Source: Colwellia sp.
Lineage (GTDB): Bacteria; Pseudomonadota; Gammaproteobacteria; Enterobacterales; Alteromonadaceae
Direction of reading: 5' to 3'
NCBI GenBank assembly: GCA_013215465.1
Contig: JABSOW010000010.1
Span: 62,001-126,000 of the forward strand
DNA length: 64,000 bases
In this document: positions 28,150-37,584 of the stretch, in pieces
Numbering within the stretch: position 1 is the first letter of the stretch
Layout of the letters: each line of letters starts with the position of its first letter
The notes under the pieces: model-generated
The model's input: only the letters and a program-made list of their open reading frames with translations
Told to the model about the DNA's origin: nothing
Databases searched by the model: none
Program-made: the position numbers and the translations under genes

Positions 28150-29284
28150 TTATATTACCCAATAACTTAATTTTATTTGATGCATACACAGCCCAGGACA
28201 TTGATATTTCAACGTCACCATTGGTTAAAAAGGAAATATCCCCAGCGACTCCATTGTGTGTCTTTAGCCCTAATATTTCATTTCTAACATCCATAACCTC
28301 TCCGTTTGTTCTGGCTATAGCATTGGCTAATACAGTAACAGCATCATAAGTAAACGCTCCATCATAAGGCATGTACTTTTCATCGAATTTTTCGCTATAT
28401 CGTGCAGCTACAATATTGGATTGTTTGCTTATCAATCCCTCTATTGAAATAGATGGGGCAATGAATCTAACTTTACGATTGATATAGCTTGCGTGCTCCC
28501 AATCTGGAAACTCGGCAAATCCTATACCTCCAATAATTGAAATTTTTCCTTCAGGGTCTATTTCTGCTAATTGTTTAAGTATTTGTGGGAAGTCAGAACC
28601 ATAGCCTAACATTACAATTTGGTTTACATTTGCCTCTTTAAAAGAGTACAACTCATTACGAAAATCTTTTTGTCCTACTTGAAAGTCCTTTAGAAGATAA
28701 CTTACCCCTCCACTCTCCAGCTTTGGAATTATGTAATTGTCCACTTCAGCTGTTGAGGTCGCGTCTTTAGAAATCAAGAGACCTACTGTTGACTCTGTAT
28801 CCTTGTCCACAACATTAGCAATCTGCGATGCTTCTTGGGCAGCATTTAAACAAAACCTGATAGCATTGGTTGAATTATTCATAATTTCAGGGTGAATAGC
28901 TACAATCAATTGAAGCCCCCCGTCTTTTTCAATAAGAGGTTTTAGTGCTTGAGATACTCCAGTTAACGTAGTTATAAAGAAATTTGTGTTATATCTAGTT
29001 TTTGCCTCTGCATATCGAGTAACTGCAATTTTCGGGCTTGCCATTGTATCAACAAACTTAACATCCAATTTTTGAGTATTGCCCGTGCTCTTTTGTAAGT
29101 CTTCTATGGCCATTTCGATTGCCCTTTTCCCTGGCACACCAAGAAAAGCTAAATCTCCTGTTAAAGGTAGGAATGCGACTATAGTTTCTCTTTTTTCTTC
29201 ACGCGATTGTTGTGGTCGTTCACTTTCACTGCAACCCAGAAAGAAAAAAACACTTAAAATTAATACACCGATTAGTTTTTTCAT
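28139..29284 (-). CDS. livK: Liv-type periplasmic substrate-binding lipoprotein
   Basis: 381 residues. Lipoprotein signal ending FFFLGC (Cys18), then the two-lobed periplasmic type I binding fold: VAFLPLTGDLAFLGVPGKRA, AIEMAIEDL, VGLLISKDATSTAEVDNY and GAFTYDAVTVLANAI are typical of LivJ/LivK-like amino acid receptors. It delivers substrate to the LivHM permease encoded in the same operon. The ligand cannot be read from sequence; the gene context suggests tyrosine or a tyrosine-derived amine. Confidence 0.88.
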   Translation of the reverse strand: MKKLIGVLILSVFFFLGCSESERPQQSREEKRETIVAFLPLTGDLAFLGVPGKRAIEMAIEDLQKSTGNTQKLDVKFVDTMASPKIAVTRYAEAKTRYNTNFFITTLTGVSQALKPLIEKDGGLQLIVAIHPEIMNNSTNAIRFCLNAAQEASQIANVVDKDTESTVGLLISKDATSTAEVDNYIIPKLESGGVSYLLKDFQVGQKDFRNELYSFKEANVNQIVMLGYGSDFPQILKQLAEIDPEGKISIIGGIGFAEFPDWEHASYINRKVRFIAPSISIEGLISKQSNIVAARYSEKFDEKYMPYDGAFTYDAVTVLANAIARTNGEVMDVRNEILGLKTHNGVAGDISFLTNGDVEISMSWAVYASNKIKLLGNINER

Positions 29285-29296
29285 TTTTACTTCTCT

Positions 29297-29908
29297 CTAT
29301 ACTCTAGTATGCTCAATAAAAATTACAGTTGAGCGATTAAAATTAAAAAAATCTTCTTTGGCATCTGAACTCATTCCCGCCAAAGGTTCATCTAACAGAT
29401 ACAAATGTGATTCTTTGCAAACTATCATCCCAACAGCCAATTTTTGTTGTTGACCAATACTTAACGTATCAACTACAGTATCTGGCTTTAACTCCTTACT
29501 CCACCTAGGAAAACGTTGTTCAAAAAGGTGATACCCTTTATGTCCTAGCGCTAACCGTAAATTATTTTCAACTGTTGGTTCTCGAAAAACATTTTTCCAT
29601 TGCATCAAATAAGACATACCTAATTTTGCTCTTTCATGAATTGCATGATTCGTTATATCTAAGCCATTAAAGGTTATTTCCCCATGTTCAATAGGATCAA
29701 CTCCCATGATTGCATTTAACAGGGTGCTTTTTCCTGCACCATTAGAGCCATGAATCTTAACTTGGTCACCACGGAATATTTCCAAGTCTAGATTTTCAAA
29801 TATCTGTCGAGTACCCAACCTCACACCTAACCTTTTAATTTTAAGTAATGGTTGTTCATTATCTTCTCTTGGTCCTTTTTCTAGCCATTCAAAATTAAGC
29901 AACGTCAT
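29297..29908 (-). CDS. livF: ABC transporter ATPase, LivF-like (short)
   Basis: 203 residues, shorter than the usual 235 or so because the C-terminal end stops soon after the switch His. Walker A GSNGAGKST, Q-loop YLMQWKNVF, signature LSIGQQQKLAVGM, Walker B LYLLDEPLAG and switch IEHT are all present, so it should be active. The extra N-terminal 20 residues precede a normal beta strand. Its start overlaps the LivG-like gene by 14 bases. It would form the ATPase heterodimer of the amino acid importer. Confidence 0.88.
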   Translation of the reverse strand: MTLLNFEWLEKGPREDNEQPLLKIKRLGVRLGTRQIFENLDLEIFRGDQVKIHGSNGAGKSTLLNAIMGVDPIEHGEITFNGLDITNHAIHERAKLGMSYLMQWKNVFREPTVENNLRLALGHKGYHLFEQRFPRWSKELKPDTVVDTLSIGQQQKLAVGMIVCKESHLYLLDEPLAGMSSDAKEDFFNFNRSTVIFIEHTRV

Positions 29909-30719
29909 CTCTATTCCTTAATTCAGTTGTATTAATAACACCATTAACCAGCTCATATTTATAATCTGCTATAGGAATAATGCTGTGCTGATTATGCTCG
30001 ACTATAAGTAAAGCCTTCCCCGTTTCTTGTGCTAAAATCCCTAAGTCATTAACGAGCTGAAGTGATGCAGCTTGATCTAATCCGGCAAGAGGTTCATCTA
30101 ATAGCAGAACTTCTGCCCCTGTTTGTAATAATCTAGCGATAGCAACTCTCTTTGCCTGTCCGAGACTTAATTTATCACCTGAAGAGCCAGATCTTTCTTT
30201 CATACCCATTATATCGAGCCAATTTAAAGCCTTCTTAATAAGAATTTTTTCTTGCTGCCTCACTTTGATTGGTTGAAATATAGCCCTAAAAGGGTTTATG
30301 CCAATGCTCGGAGCAGCTGTTAACACATTTTCTAAGGCGGTCATAGTATGGAATAGCCGTATGTCCTGCCAAAGCCGAGCGATACCAAGGAGTGGTAATC
30401 CATCAGACTCTTCTTTCAATATATCAATAGTTTTTCCTTCTTTGATAAGGTGAGCTTGCCCTGCCTCAGGCTTTAAAAAACCAGAAAGCACATTTAAAAG
30501 CGTTGTTTTTCCAGAGCCATTTTCACCAGTTAATAACCCTACTTGTCCAGGTAAAAGCTCTAACCCTACATTTTTCAATACTTGCTTCCCACCAAATGAC
30601 AAAGCAATATTTTCAACAACTAATTTAGAGAAGCCACTTTTTTTAATTACTGACTTAGCCGTTTGAGTCTTAGTTAACAAATTAGCGTCATTATTTACCA
30701 CCATTTTAAATATGCCCAT
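29895..30719 (-). CDS. livG: ABC transporter ATPase, LivG-like
   Basis: 274 residues with an N-terminal polar extension of about 25 residues. Walker A GENGSGKTT, Q-loop ARLWQDIRLF, signature LSLGQAKRVAIAR, Walker B VLLLDEPLAGLD and switch IVEHNQH are intact. Order and spacing within livHMGFK match branched-chain amino acid importers, and the gap from livM is 7 bases. It powers import together with the LivF-like subunit. Confidence 0.9.
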   Translation of the reverse strand: MGIFKMVVNNDANLLTKTQTAKSVIKKSGFSKLVVENIALSFGGKQVLKNVGLELLPGQVGLLTGENGSGKTTLLNVLSGFLKPEAGQAHLIKEGKTIDILKEESDGLPLLGIARLWQDIRLFHTMTALENVLTAAPSIGINPFRAIFQPIKVRQQEKILIKKALNWLDIMGMKERSGSSGDKLSLGQAKRVAIARLLQTGAEVLLLDEPLAGLDQAASLQLVNDLGILAQETGKALLIVEHNQHSIIPIADYKYELVNGVINTTELRNRDDVA

Positions 30720-30726
30720 GCTATTT

Positions 30727-31596
30727 TCATTGATATCTATAATTACCAGCTAGACCTTGTGGTCTAACCAACATGAGAATAATAAGAAGAACCCCGTAGA
30801 TTAGTAATCTAATATTTGCTGCAATTGCGTCAGGCAGCGCCACAAACCTTAAAGCTTCTGGAAGTGTTATTAGAATAAACGCACCTAACAACGGGCCGCG
30901 AATATTACCAACTCCTCCGATTACCACCATAGAAAGCATCAAAATTGATTCGTTTAGATTAAAACTAGTTGGATCAATATATGATACATAAGCGGCATAT
31001 AGCCCACCAGCACATCCTACTAACGCAGATGCAATAGCAAAAACTTGCATTTTAAGTTTGTTAACTGGAATTCCAACAGATTTAGCTGCCAACTCATCAT
31101 CCCGTATAGCCTGCAACGCTCGACCAAAAGGGGACGTTTTTAATAAAGATATGACCCCTATAAAGATCAATGCTATAAAACCATAAAGCAAAGTAACAGC
31201 GCCAGTAGAACTAAACTCTACCCCTAATACTTCAGGTTTAGGTATACCAGATATACCAAATGGGCCGTTGGTAACGGAAGTCCAGTTATACAATACAGCA
31301 TAAATCAGTGCTTGGACTGCAATGCTGACCATAACAAAGTAATCACCTTTAAAGCGGCGAGCAGGAAGAGAGACTAAAAGGCTTAAAAATCCAGCGCAAA
31401 CTCCAGCCAAGATAAGTCCCGGAATGAAACCAAATCCAAAATGTACCCAAAGTAAGGTTGCCGAATACGCACCAATACCATAATAGCCTGCGTGTGCAAT
31501 TTGGAGTAAACCACCATAACCCAACATAAGATTAAGACTTAGTGCAACTATCGCAAAAATCTCAAAATAAACCATCAGATGCATCAGATAATTCAT
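30727..31596 (-). CDS. livM: Liv-type ABC permease LivM
   Basis: 289 residues, about eight membrane segments. Family blocks: LNLMLGYGGLLQIAHAGYYG, TNGPFGISGIP, the ABC-contact loop SPFGRALQAIRDDELAAKSV, then VIGGVGNIRGPLLGA. It is an inner-membrane permease that pairs with the LivH-like subunit; their genes overlap by 4 bases. Confidence 0.92.
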   Translation of the reverse strand: MNYLMHLMVYFEIFAIVALSLNLMLGYGGLLQIAHAGYYGIGAYSATLLWVHFGFGFIPGLILAGVCAGFLSLLVSLPARRFKGDYFVMVSIAVQALIYAVLYNWTSVTNGPFGISGIPKPEVLGVEFSSTGAVTLLYGFIALIFIGVISLLKTSPFGRALQAIRDDELAAKSVGIPVNKLKMQVFAIASALVGCAGGLYAAYVSYIDPTSFNLNESILMLSMVVIGGVGNIRGPLLGAFILITLPEALRFVALPDAIAANIRLLIYGVLLIILMLVRPQGLAGNYRYQ

Positions 31597-32459
31597 AATG
31601 ACTCCAGCCTTGTTTTACTGGCAAATATACCTTGTGGCCTCAAGAATAAGAATAAAACTAATAGAATGAATGTAGCAGCCTCTTCCCAGCGAGCAGAGCC
31701 AAACCATACTACCTCAGCTCTTAATAGCCCGAGTAATAGGCCACCAGCCATGGGGGCCCAAATAAATCCTTTTCCTCCAATAATCGTTGCTACCATCCCC
31801 AAAAGAATAATATCTAACCCTGCATGTGGAGAAAAACCCAAGTCCCAAGCGACACCTATTGAAACAATAGATATCAATCCAGCACTGATACAAAATGCAG
31901 TTCCTCTTAAGGAGTTTATATTTCGCCCTAAAAGGGCCAGTAGCGTTGAATTATCTGACAATGCTCTAAGCTCTATACCTTTATTGCTGTGTTTAAGCCA
32001 AAAATGAATCACACCTATTGCTAAAATTACACATAGAGGCCCCAATAATTGGAGTTGAGCAACAGACACATTACCTAAGCGCCATACTTGACTTACTTGC
32101 TGTTGAACAATTTGTGATTCATTCCCCCAAAAAATTTCAATAAGTTGAACTATGACAATATATGCCCCAAGAGATGCTATAAGGTTTACTTCAGGCGGCG
32201 CATCTTTTTTAAAAAGTGGTCGGTGAATTGTGAATTCAAGCGCAAAACCTAGAAAGGAAATGATTAACATTGATACAACCAATGAAAGCCAAATAGGAAA
32301 CTGAAATGTAAGGAGCATCGTAAAAATATAAGGCGATAAAGAATATAAGCCTCCTAAAGCAACGTGGAATACTTTAGTTGTACGATAAACCAACGCAAAA
32401 GCAACACCAACAGCACCGATCAATATACCTTGTAAAATTCCATTAATAATTATTTGCAT
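31593..32459 (-). CDS. livH: Liv-type ABC permease LivH
   Basis: 288 residues, about eight membrane segments. Family blocks: GILQGILIGAVGVAFALVYR, the ABC-contact helix SNKGIELRALSDN, then VATIIGGKGFIWAPMAGG. It is the first gene of the importer operon. A promoter is expected in the roughly 150 bases between this start and the tyrS terminator, where TTGTAATCC and AAAATGAAG-type AT-rich stretches occur but no strong consensus is visible. Confidence 0.92.
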   Translation of the reverse strand: MQIIINGILQGILIGAVGVAFALVYRTTKVFHVALGGLYSLSPYIFTMLLTFQFPIWLSLVVSMLIISFLGFALEFTIHRPLFKKDAPPEVNLIASLGAYIVIVQLIEIFWGNESQIVQQQVSQVWRLGNVSVAQLQLLGPLCVILAIGVIHFWLKHSNKGIELRALSDNSTLLALLGRNINSLRGTAFCISAGLISIVSIGVAWDLGFSPHAGLDIILLGMVATIIGGKGFIWAPMAGGLLLGLLRAEVVWFGSARWEEAATFILLVLFLFLRPQGIFASKTRLESL

Positions 32460-32618
32460 AAAGTGGTTTATCTTTATTAAAAATTCATTCGAATAGTTTA
32501 CTGCAATTTGTAATCCAACTTACTAAAATGAAGGTTAACCTTTTGTATTTTTAAAATTATTTCGTTTTCTTAACAAAACTTCTAGAAACGAGAGTCTCAC
32601 TAAAATATCGAATTCGCA

Positions 32619-32660
32619 ATAAAAAAATGCGAATTCGCTAGCTTTTTTAACGAATTCGCA
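32619..32660 (-). terminator. Rho-independent terminator of tyrS
   Basis: On the minus strand TGCGAATTCG (32660-32651) pairs with CGAATTCGC (32637-32629), and T7 follows at 32627-32621. A third CGAATTCGC copy lies at 32609-32617, just beyond. It begins about 20 bases past the tyrS stop and separates the tdc-tyrS unit from livHMGFK. Confidence 0.8.
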
Positions 32661-32680
32661 TCTTTACTTAAAACAAGCCT

Positions 32681-33943
32681 CTATATGACTAAGGCAAATG
32701 ACTTTTTCCCCTTACTAATTAAGCTATATCTACCATACAAGTTATCTGTTAGCTGTAACTTGTAATCTTGGTCATTTATCTTGTTACCATTAAGGCTAAT
32801 AGCGTTCGCTTTTATTAAATAACGAGCATTAGTTGCGCTTTTTGCTAAACCCGATTCAACCAACAGTTTCGCTAAAGAAGTATTCATTTCATTCCTAGTT
32901 GTTTTGCTAATAGCTGAAGATTCTAATTGTTTAAAATCTTCCACTGTAAGCTCTGCCGCTTTACCATTAAAAAGTGTTTCGCTTAATTTAATTGCACTTT
33001 TCAGTGATTCATTGCCGTGAATAAACTTGGTTACTTGTTCTGCTAAAACCCTTTGTGCACCTCGCACATGTGGAGCTTTGTTATGTATTTTTACTAATTC
33101 AGATATTTCATCAAGTGATAAAAAAGTATAAATTTTTAAAAAACGCTCTACATCGGCATCCTGTGTATTCAACCAAAACTGGTAAAAAGCGTAAGGTGAT
33201 GTTTTATCAGAATCTAACCAGACAGTTCCTGTCTCGGTCTTACCAAATTTAGTACCGTCTTCCTTCAGCATAAGAGGCATTGTCATACCAAAAACTTCTT
33301 TCCCGTGTAATCTTTTGGTTAAATCAATACCACTAATAATATTGCCCATTTGATCATTGCCACCAATTTGCAACAATACGCCTTGTTGACTCAAGTGAGC
33401 AAAGTCAAAGCCTTGTAGTAATGAGTAAGAAAACTCTGTATATGAAATACCTTTTTCCTCTCTATCCAGTCGTTGCTTAACACTTTTCTTTCGGATCATA
33501 TTGTTAACCGAAAAGTATCGACCAATATCACGTAAAAATACTTGTACCGACATATTGCCGAACCAGTCTTTATTGTTAACAAGTCGTGCTGCATTTTCCC
33601 CATCGAAAGAAATTATTTTCTTCATTTGTTTCGTTAATTTAGTTGCCCATGTATTAATCACATCCAAAGAAATCTTATCTCGCTCTTGTTCTTTAAATGA
33701 TGGGTCCCCGCAAGAGGCCGTAAACTCACCAATCAAAACCGTTGGTTTATGGCCTGCTCGTTGTAATCTAGCTAGCAACATAAAAGGACATAAATGCCCC
33801 ACATGCCCACTACCTTCTGTAGGGTCAATGCCACAGTAAACACCTATTGATTCATTTTCTAATAGCTCAGATAAAGCTATTTCGTTGGTAATCTCAGCAA
33901 TCGCACCACGCAGTTTTAATTCTTCTAAAGTATTCATTCTCAT
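32681..33943 (-). CDS. tyrS: Tyrosyl-tRNA synthetase (TyrRS)
   Basis: 420 residues, full length. HIGH-type motif HVGH at 47-50, tyrosine pocket YTEFSYSLLQGFDF and QIGGNDQ, KMSKS-type loop KFGKT (about 231-235), and a C-terminal S4 RNA-binding domain (SATNARYLIKANAISLNG). It charges tRNA-Tyr in the cytoplasm. Two starts are possible (codons 1 and 3); AGAGGT precedes both. The gene follows a tyrosine-decarboxylase-like gene by about 50 bases and has its own terminator, an arrangement known from enterococcal and lactobacillal tyramine operons. It may be a second, conditionally expressed TyrRS. Confidence 0.95.
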   Translation of the reverse strand: MRMNTLEELKLRGAIAEITNEIALSELLENESIGVYCGIDPTEGSGHVGHLCPFMLLARLQRAGHKPTVLIGEFTASCGDPSFKEQERDKISLDVINTWATKLTKQMKKIISFDGENAARLVNNKDWFGNMSVQVFLRDIGRYFSVNNMIRKKSVKQRLDREEKGISYTEFSYSLLQGFDFAHLSQQGVLLQIGGNDQMGNIISGIDLTKRLHGKEVFGMTMPLMLKEDGTKFGKTETGTVWLDSDKTSPYAFYQFWLNTQDADVERFLKIYTFLSLDEISELVKIHNKAPHVRGAQRVLAEQVTKFIHGNESLKSAIKLSETLFNGKAAELTVEDFKQLESSAISKTTRNEMNTSLAKLLVESGLAKSATNARYLIKANAISLNGNKINDQDYKLQLTDNLYGRYSLISKGKKSFALVI

Positions 33944-33992
33944 ATACCTCTATAGTTCGCCCTAGAAACTACTAGGGCGAACGATTTTTAAT

Positions 33993-35759
33993 TTAAGCGG
34001 CTTCTTCTATCGCTGCTTGATTCAAAATGTCTGCAACTACTTGTGTAATCTTTGACTTAAAATTAATCCAAAACTTTTCTAGAGCTTCTTCAGAAGCTAA
34101 GGCAGGATCCATCATAATTCCGCGTAACACGTGCAAGTTAGGTTCACGCTCTAAGTCAGAAGTATCAAAACCACACTTTTCTACATAAGGTTTTAATGCT
34201 TTTGATAATGAAGAGATAGGCAAAGTTGTTGACGCCAAAAATAACTCAGGCTTACTTCCTACCCCCACATAATGACATTTTTCAAATATCTGTTGATTAA
34301 GGTTATTTGAGGCCTTTAAAGAACCATTGATTTCATTGATAGCGAATAAAACAGCATTGAAGTCAATTTTATTGGTTACAGGAGTGATATTAAAATACCG
34401 ACCATTTACAACAAAACTTCCATCTTCTAACATTAAGCGAACTACATTTTGAGCAGGTTTGATGGTGCCGCTAATCAATTCCCCATAGCCAGAACAGTCC
34501 AGCGGGAGCAATTTATTGGCAGCAAAAAGAGCAGCAGCAACCGCTCCCGGACGACTTCCTTCAATACTTGAAACACCTAGGGATGGATTACTTTCATCAT
34601 GATCAAAAACATAAGAAGCTTGTTTACTTAACACAGCTAAATGTTGCTTATATTTATAACAAAGAACACATGAACCATAAGGGACATAGCCCATTTTATG
34701 AGGGTCAATAACAACACTATCTGCTTCTTTCATAGATATCAGTGCTGCATATGTTGAGCTATCCATATCAATATCCAGCTCATCATAAGCTAATAAAGTA
34801 CCATCCGGGTTTGTGATAACCGTCTTTAGATAACCACCAAAAGCTGCATCTAAGTGTATATAAAAGGATGCTCCATAGTGTTCTTCCATTCTCGTACGGA
34901 AAGCCACAACTTCATGTAACGGATCAACAGCACCTTCTTCTGTTGTGCCCATTATGACAACAACAGCTATAATTGGAGTTCCTTCTTTAATACACTTTTC
35001 TACTTTTTCAAAAAGATTTTCAATGTCCATTCTAAAGTTTTTATCCACTTTAATCTTTTCAATATCATCAAGAGGAATTGATGCCTTAACACAAGCATCT
35101 TGCACTGAATAATGTGCTGTTTCAGCCTTAAAAACTTTGCCTCGAAATTGAGTACATTCACTTTTCTTTGCAGAAATTAATATTTCTTCTAACATGTCTT
35201 GCTGATTTAATTTATCCATTAATACAGCAACACCTTTAGTTGAAAGGTTAGCTCGTTCTTGACGACTAAAAGGCAGAAGATGACGGGTTTTAGGATTTAA
35301 ATAGACAGCATGAGAAACTTGTTTTAATAATTTAGCTGTTAATATGGCTTGAGTGTTACCTAATGTCCCGCCACTCATCATAAGACCTGAGGATTCAGAA
35401 CCATATCCAATTAAGGCACAGAAGTTTTCGATATTCTGGTGTTCATAAAACGTAGTGGTCGGACTGCTTTGAGCTGTGACATTGTTTGGGTTGTATATGC
35501 TAACCGCAGCCTGAACTGCCACCGCAATAGGCAATACAGCATAGTTCATATGACCAAAGTACTTCTGACTATCTTCCCAAGGAATATGATTTTTATCTAC
35601 CTCCTGAAGTATGTCAGTGAAAATGCGTTTTTGGCGTTTATACATATTACGATCTTCTTCTGACCACTCCTCAGAAGCACTTTCAGCGTTTTCACGAACT
35701 TTTGAAATATCACTAAACATGTGTAGATATGAACTTTCATTAAATAGTTGCTTACTCAT
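33993..35759 (-). CDS. PLP-dependent group II decarboxylase, tyrosine-decarboxylase-like
   Basis: 588 residues from the ATG at 35759, chosen because AGGAGAATAAC lies directly upstream; the frame opens 10 codons earlier without such a site. The PLP Lys lies in VVIDPHKMGYVPYG (about 353), with HLDAAFGGY and MGTTEEGAVDP upstream. KYFGHMN, SSPTTT and SIEGSRPGA also match the tyrosine/aspartate decarboxylase group (TdcA/MfnA type). It releases CO2 from an aromatic or acidic amino acid; tyrosine to tyramine is favoured by the adjacent tyrS. Cytoplasmic. Confidence 0.88.
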   Translation of the reverse strand: MSKQLFNESSYLHMFSDISKVRENAESASEEWSEEDRNMYKRQKRIFTDILQEVDKNHIPWEDSQKYFGHMNYAVLPIAVAVQAAVSIYNPNNVTAQSSPTTTFYEHQNIENFCALIGYGSESSGLMMSGGTLGNTQAILTAKLLKQVSHAVYLNPKTRHLLPFSRQERANLSTKGVAVLMDKLNQQDMLEEILISAKKSECTQFRGKVFKAETAHYSVQDACVKASIPLDDIEKIKVDKNFRMDIENLFEKVEKCIKEGTPIIAVVVIMGTTEEGAVDPLHEVVAFRTRMEEHYGASFYIHLDAAFGGYLKTVITNPDGTLLAYDELDIDMDSSTYAALISMKEADSVVIDPHKMGYVPYGSCVLCYKYKQHLAVLSKQASYVFDHDESNPSLGVSSIEGSRPGAVAAALFAANKLLPLDCSGYGELISGTIKPAQNVVRLMLEDGSFVVNGRYFNITPVTNKIDFNAVLFAINEINGSLKASNNLNQQIFEKCHYVGVGSKPELFLASTTLPISSLSKALKPYVEKCGFDTSDLEREPNLHVLRGIMMDPALASEEALEKFWINFKSKITQVVADILNQAAIEEAA

Positions 35760-35789
35760 TGTTATTCTCCTAGTAATGATAATTAACAC

Positions 35790-36400
35790 TGACTGTAAAT
35801 AAATTTTCGATCCTAGAACATTTATTTACTACTAACGGTAATATCAACAAGTGTGCCAACCATTAACCAACTGTTTTTTATGGATTATATTAAATGCGCA
35901 TCATCTAAACCAAGGCGAATTGGATGTTTTACAAAGTGAATTCGAGGAAGGTTTATGCGAATTAAAGTACTTTCCTTGTAAGCGGGAATAAATTTTCTTC
36001 ACAAAAGTGGGCATTATCATTTGAAAGGTGATTTGAAATGGTTTGCCTTCACTGAAGATGGCTAATAACAAAGTAAGTTAATACTCTTTTCAATACTAGT
36101 ATAAGTGAATTATACAAGCCCTATTCCCGCAACTCAGGGCCAACCTCAAGATTATGCTTTCGTTGGGGATAAAACCGTGTTGTAAAAAATGATATGGAAG
36201 TTGCCAGGGATGGCGTCGTTTTCCTGGCTACAATTTACTAGATCATCGACTATAGAAGAAATATTATTTATTAAGATAAATTGTATTTTTGAATTACAGC
36301 GTTCAACCTAAATGTGTAATAATTAGTATTCTGAAATGTGGTTAATGCATTCAAAGACTCTACAAGGCCTTTCTTAGCGAGCGTACATTCCTTTTTACGG
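35790..36400. other. Upstream region of the decarboxylase gene with coding debris
   Basis: This 0.6 kb holds the promoter region of the decarboxylase and no intact gene. A stretch near 35890-35990 reads as about 35 codons ending in TAA on the plus strand (LDVLQSEFEEGLCELKYFP), probably debris of a lost gene. A 6-bp hairpin GCCAGG (36203-36208) with CCTGGC (36223-36228) is present. A frame at 36271-36534 overlaps the next gene in another frame and is not supported. Confidence 0.35.
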
Positions 36401-37006
36401 TTATTTCTTACATAAAACCGGCCATCCGTAAAGTGTACGCCAAGCAGATTCAACAGCACAACGGCCACTCTCTGACTCCAACAAAGTTTTAATATAAAGT
36501 TTTTGCGACTCTTTAATACCAGGAATATCATCAATCATATTAATGTGAAAAAGGTACGCAGACCATTTATGCCTTGATAAGTTGTAATTTTTGATACCCA
36601 ATGCACCTGTGCCATCAGAAGTAAAAAAATGAGCCCTCAATCTAGACATGACTTTGCTCCTATGTCCGTTGTAGATTACATAAATGCCGTTGTCTGCGCA
36701 GAGGTTTCCGCTAAGAATACTAACGTTTTTTGTCGATTGAACGCCGAAGTCACAGCCTGAACTAGGTAAATTTTCAGGCCGAGCTAAACTTGTTAACTGC
36801 TCGCAAGTAATATCGCATGAAATCCAATAAAGGCCTTCTTTATTGCACCACAGCCCTTGAGTGTTTTGTTCAACCCAATCTTTTAGAAAAGCGTTATCCT
36901 CCCATGCGGCTCTAGAGCCAAAATTGAGCTCAGCTTTGTGTTCCCAGACTAATTTTGTAATTTCAGTTAAATTCAATGATCTATTCCTAGTTCCTACCAC
37001 CAGCAT
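36401..37006 (-). CDS. Possible GIY-YIG-type nuclease
   Basis: 201 residues. The central part GIYVIYNG, followed by SKVMSRLRAHF and later ESAWRTLYGWPVL, resembles the GIY strand, the Arg-bearing helix and the late Glu of GIY-YIG endonucleases. The N-terminal 90 residues contain LWCNKEGLYWISCDI and several Cys. The match is partial because the second YIG strand is not clear. An orphan gene in a mobile region with no close neighbour in an operon; a DNA-cleaving or defence-related role is possible but unproven. Confidence 0.5.
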   Translation of the reverse strand: MLVVGTRNRSLNLTEITKLVWEHKAELNFGSRAAWEDNAFLKDWVEQNTQGLWCNKEGLYWISCDITCEQLTSLARPENLPSSGCDFGVQSTKNVSILSGNLCADNGIYVIYNGHRSKVMSRLRAHFFTSDGTGALGIKNYNLSRHKWSAYLFHINMIDDIPGIKESQKLYIKTLLESESGRCAVESAWRTLYGWPVLCKK

Positions 37007-37050
37007 ATACTACGCTAGCTATCTGCTAATATTGGCTTAAGAGCTCTCAG

Positions 37051-37584
37051 TTACACATTTGCTAAAGAAATCCATTGATCTCCAGATAAAATCTGGATTT
37101 TATCAAAAGGAATTCCGCTATTGCTTAGTTCATCATCATTTCGCTCTACCAACCAATACAATGATGCAGGATCCTCAATACCATTTTTTTTTGCTAAATC
37201 ATCAATACTATGATTAAAACCTTCTAGTTCAATATTCTCGTCTGTAAAGCGTAAAACATTATATTTAGTTGGCCCAGCTACATTATTGTATTGACCAGCT
37301 TCATCGATGGCTACACGTTCATATCGCCATGCACATACCCTAAATATACTAACCAAGTTAGCGTCGGGCCCGTTTAATAAATTTTCATCGATATTAATAA
37401 ACAATCTATGGGGGTACTTTATTTTTACCTTAATGTCACGCCAACCTTTGCTCCAATTAAAACCTTTTAACTTCTTATCTTTTATGATGTCATTAATTTT
37501 CTTGTCTGTGGTTACATGGTACAAGTACATAAAACCTTCGCTCACTTCTATCTGTTGTATATCGAAAAATTCGCCATGTTCCAC
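37051..37584 (-). CDS. Unknown protein with an ADP-ribosyltransferase-like N-terminal motif
   Basis: 177 residues from the first ATG. An internal ATG at codon 19 (37530) has the better ribosome binding site (GAAGG, five bases away) and starts right at MYLYHVTTDKKINDIIK. The LYHVT segment followed by an Ile/Lys helix looks like the start of some ADP-ribosyltransferase-type toxins. No complete catalytic set can be named. Later residues (FRVCAWRYERVAIDE, ASLYWLVERNDDEL) are not recognised. It lies 44 bases upstream of the GIY-YIG-like gene on the same strand. Confidence 0.5.
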   Translation of the reverse strand: MEHGEFFDIQQIEVSEGFMYLYHVTTDKKINDIIKDKKLKGFNWSKGWRDIKVKIKYPHRLFINIDENLLNGPDANLVSIFRVCAWRYERVAIDEAGQYNNVAGPTKYNVLRFTDENIELEGFNHSIDDLAKKNGIEDPASLYWLVERNDDELSNSGIPFDKIQILSGDQWISLANV

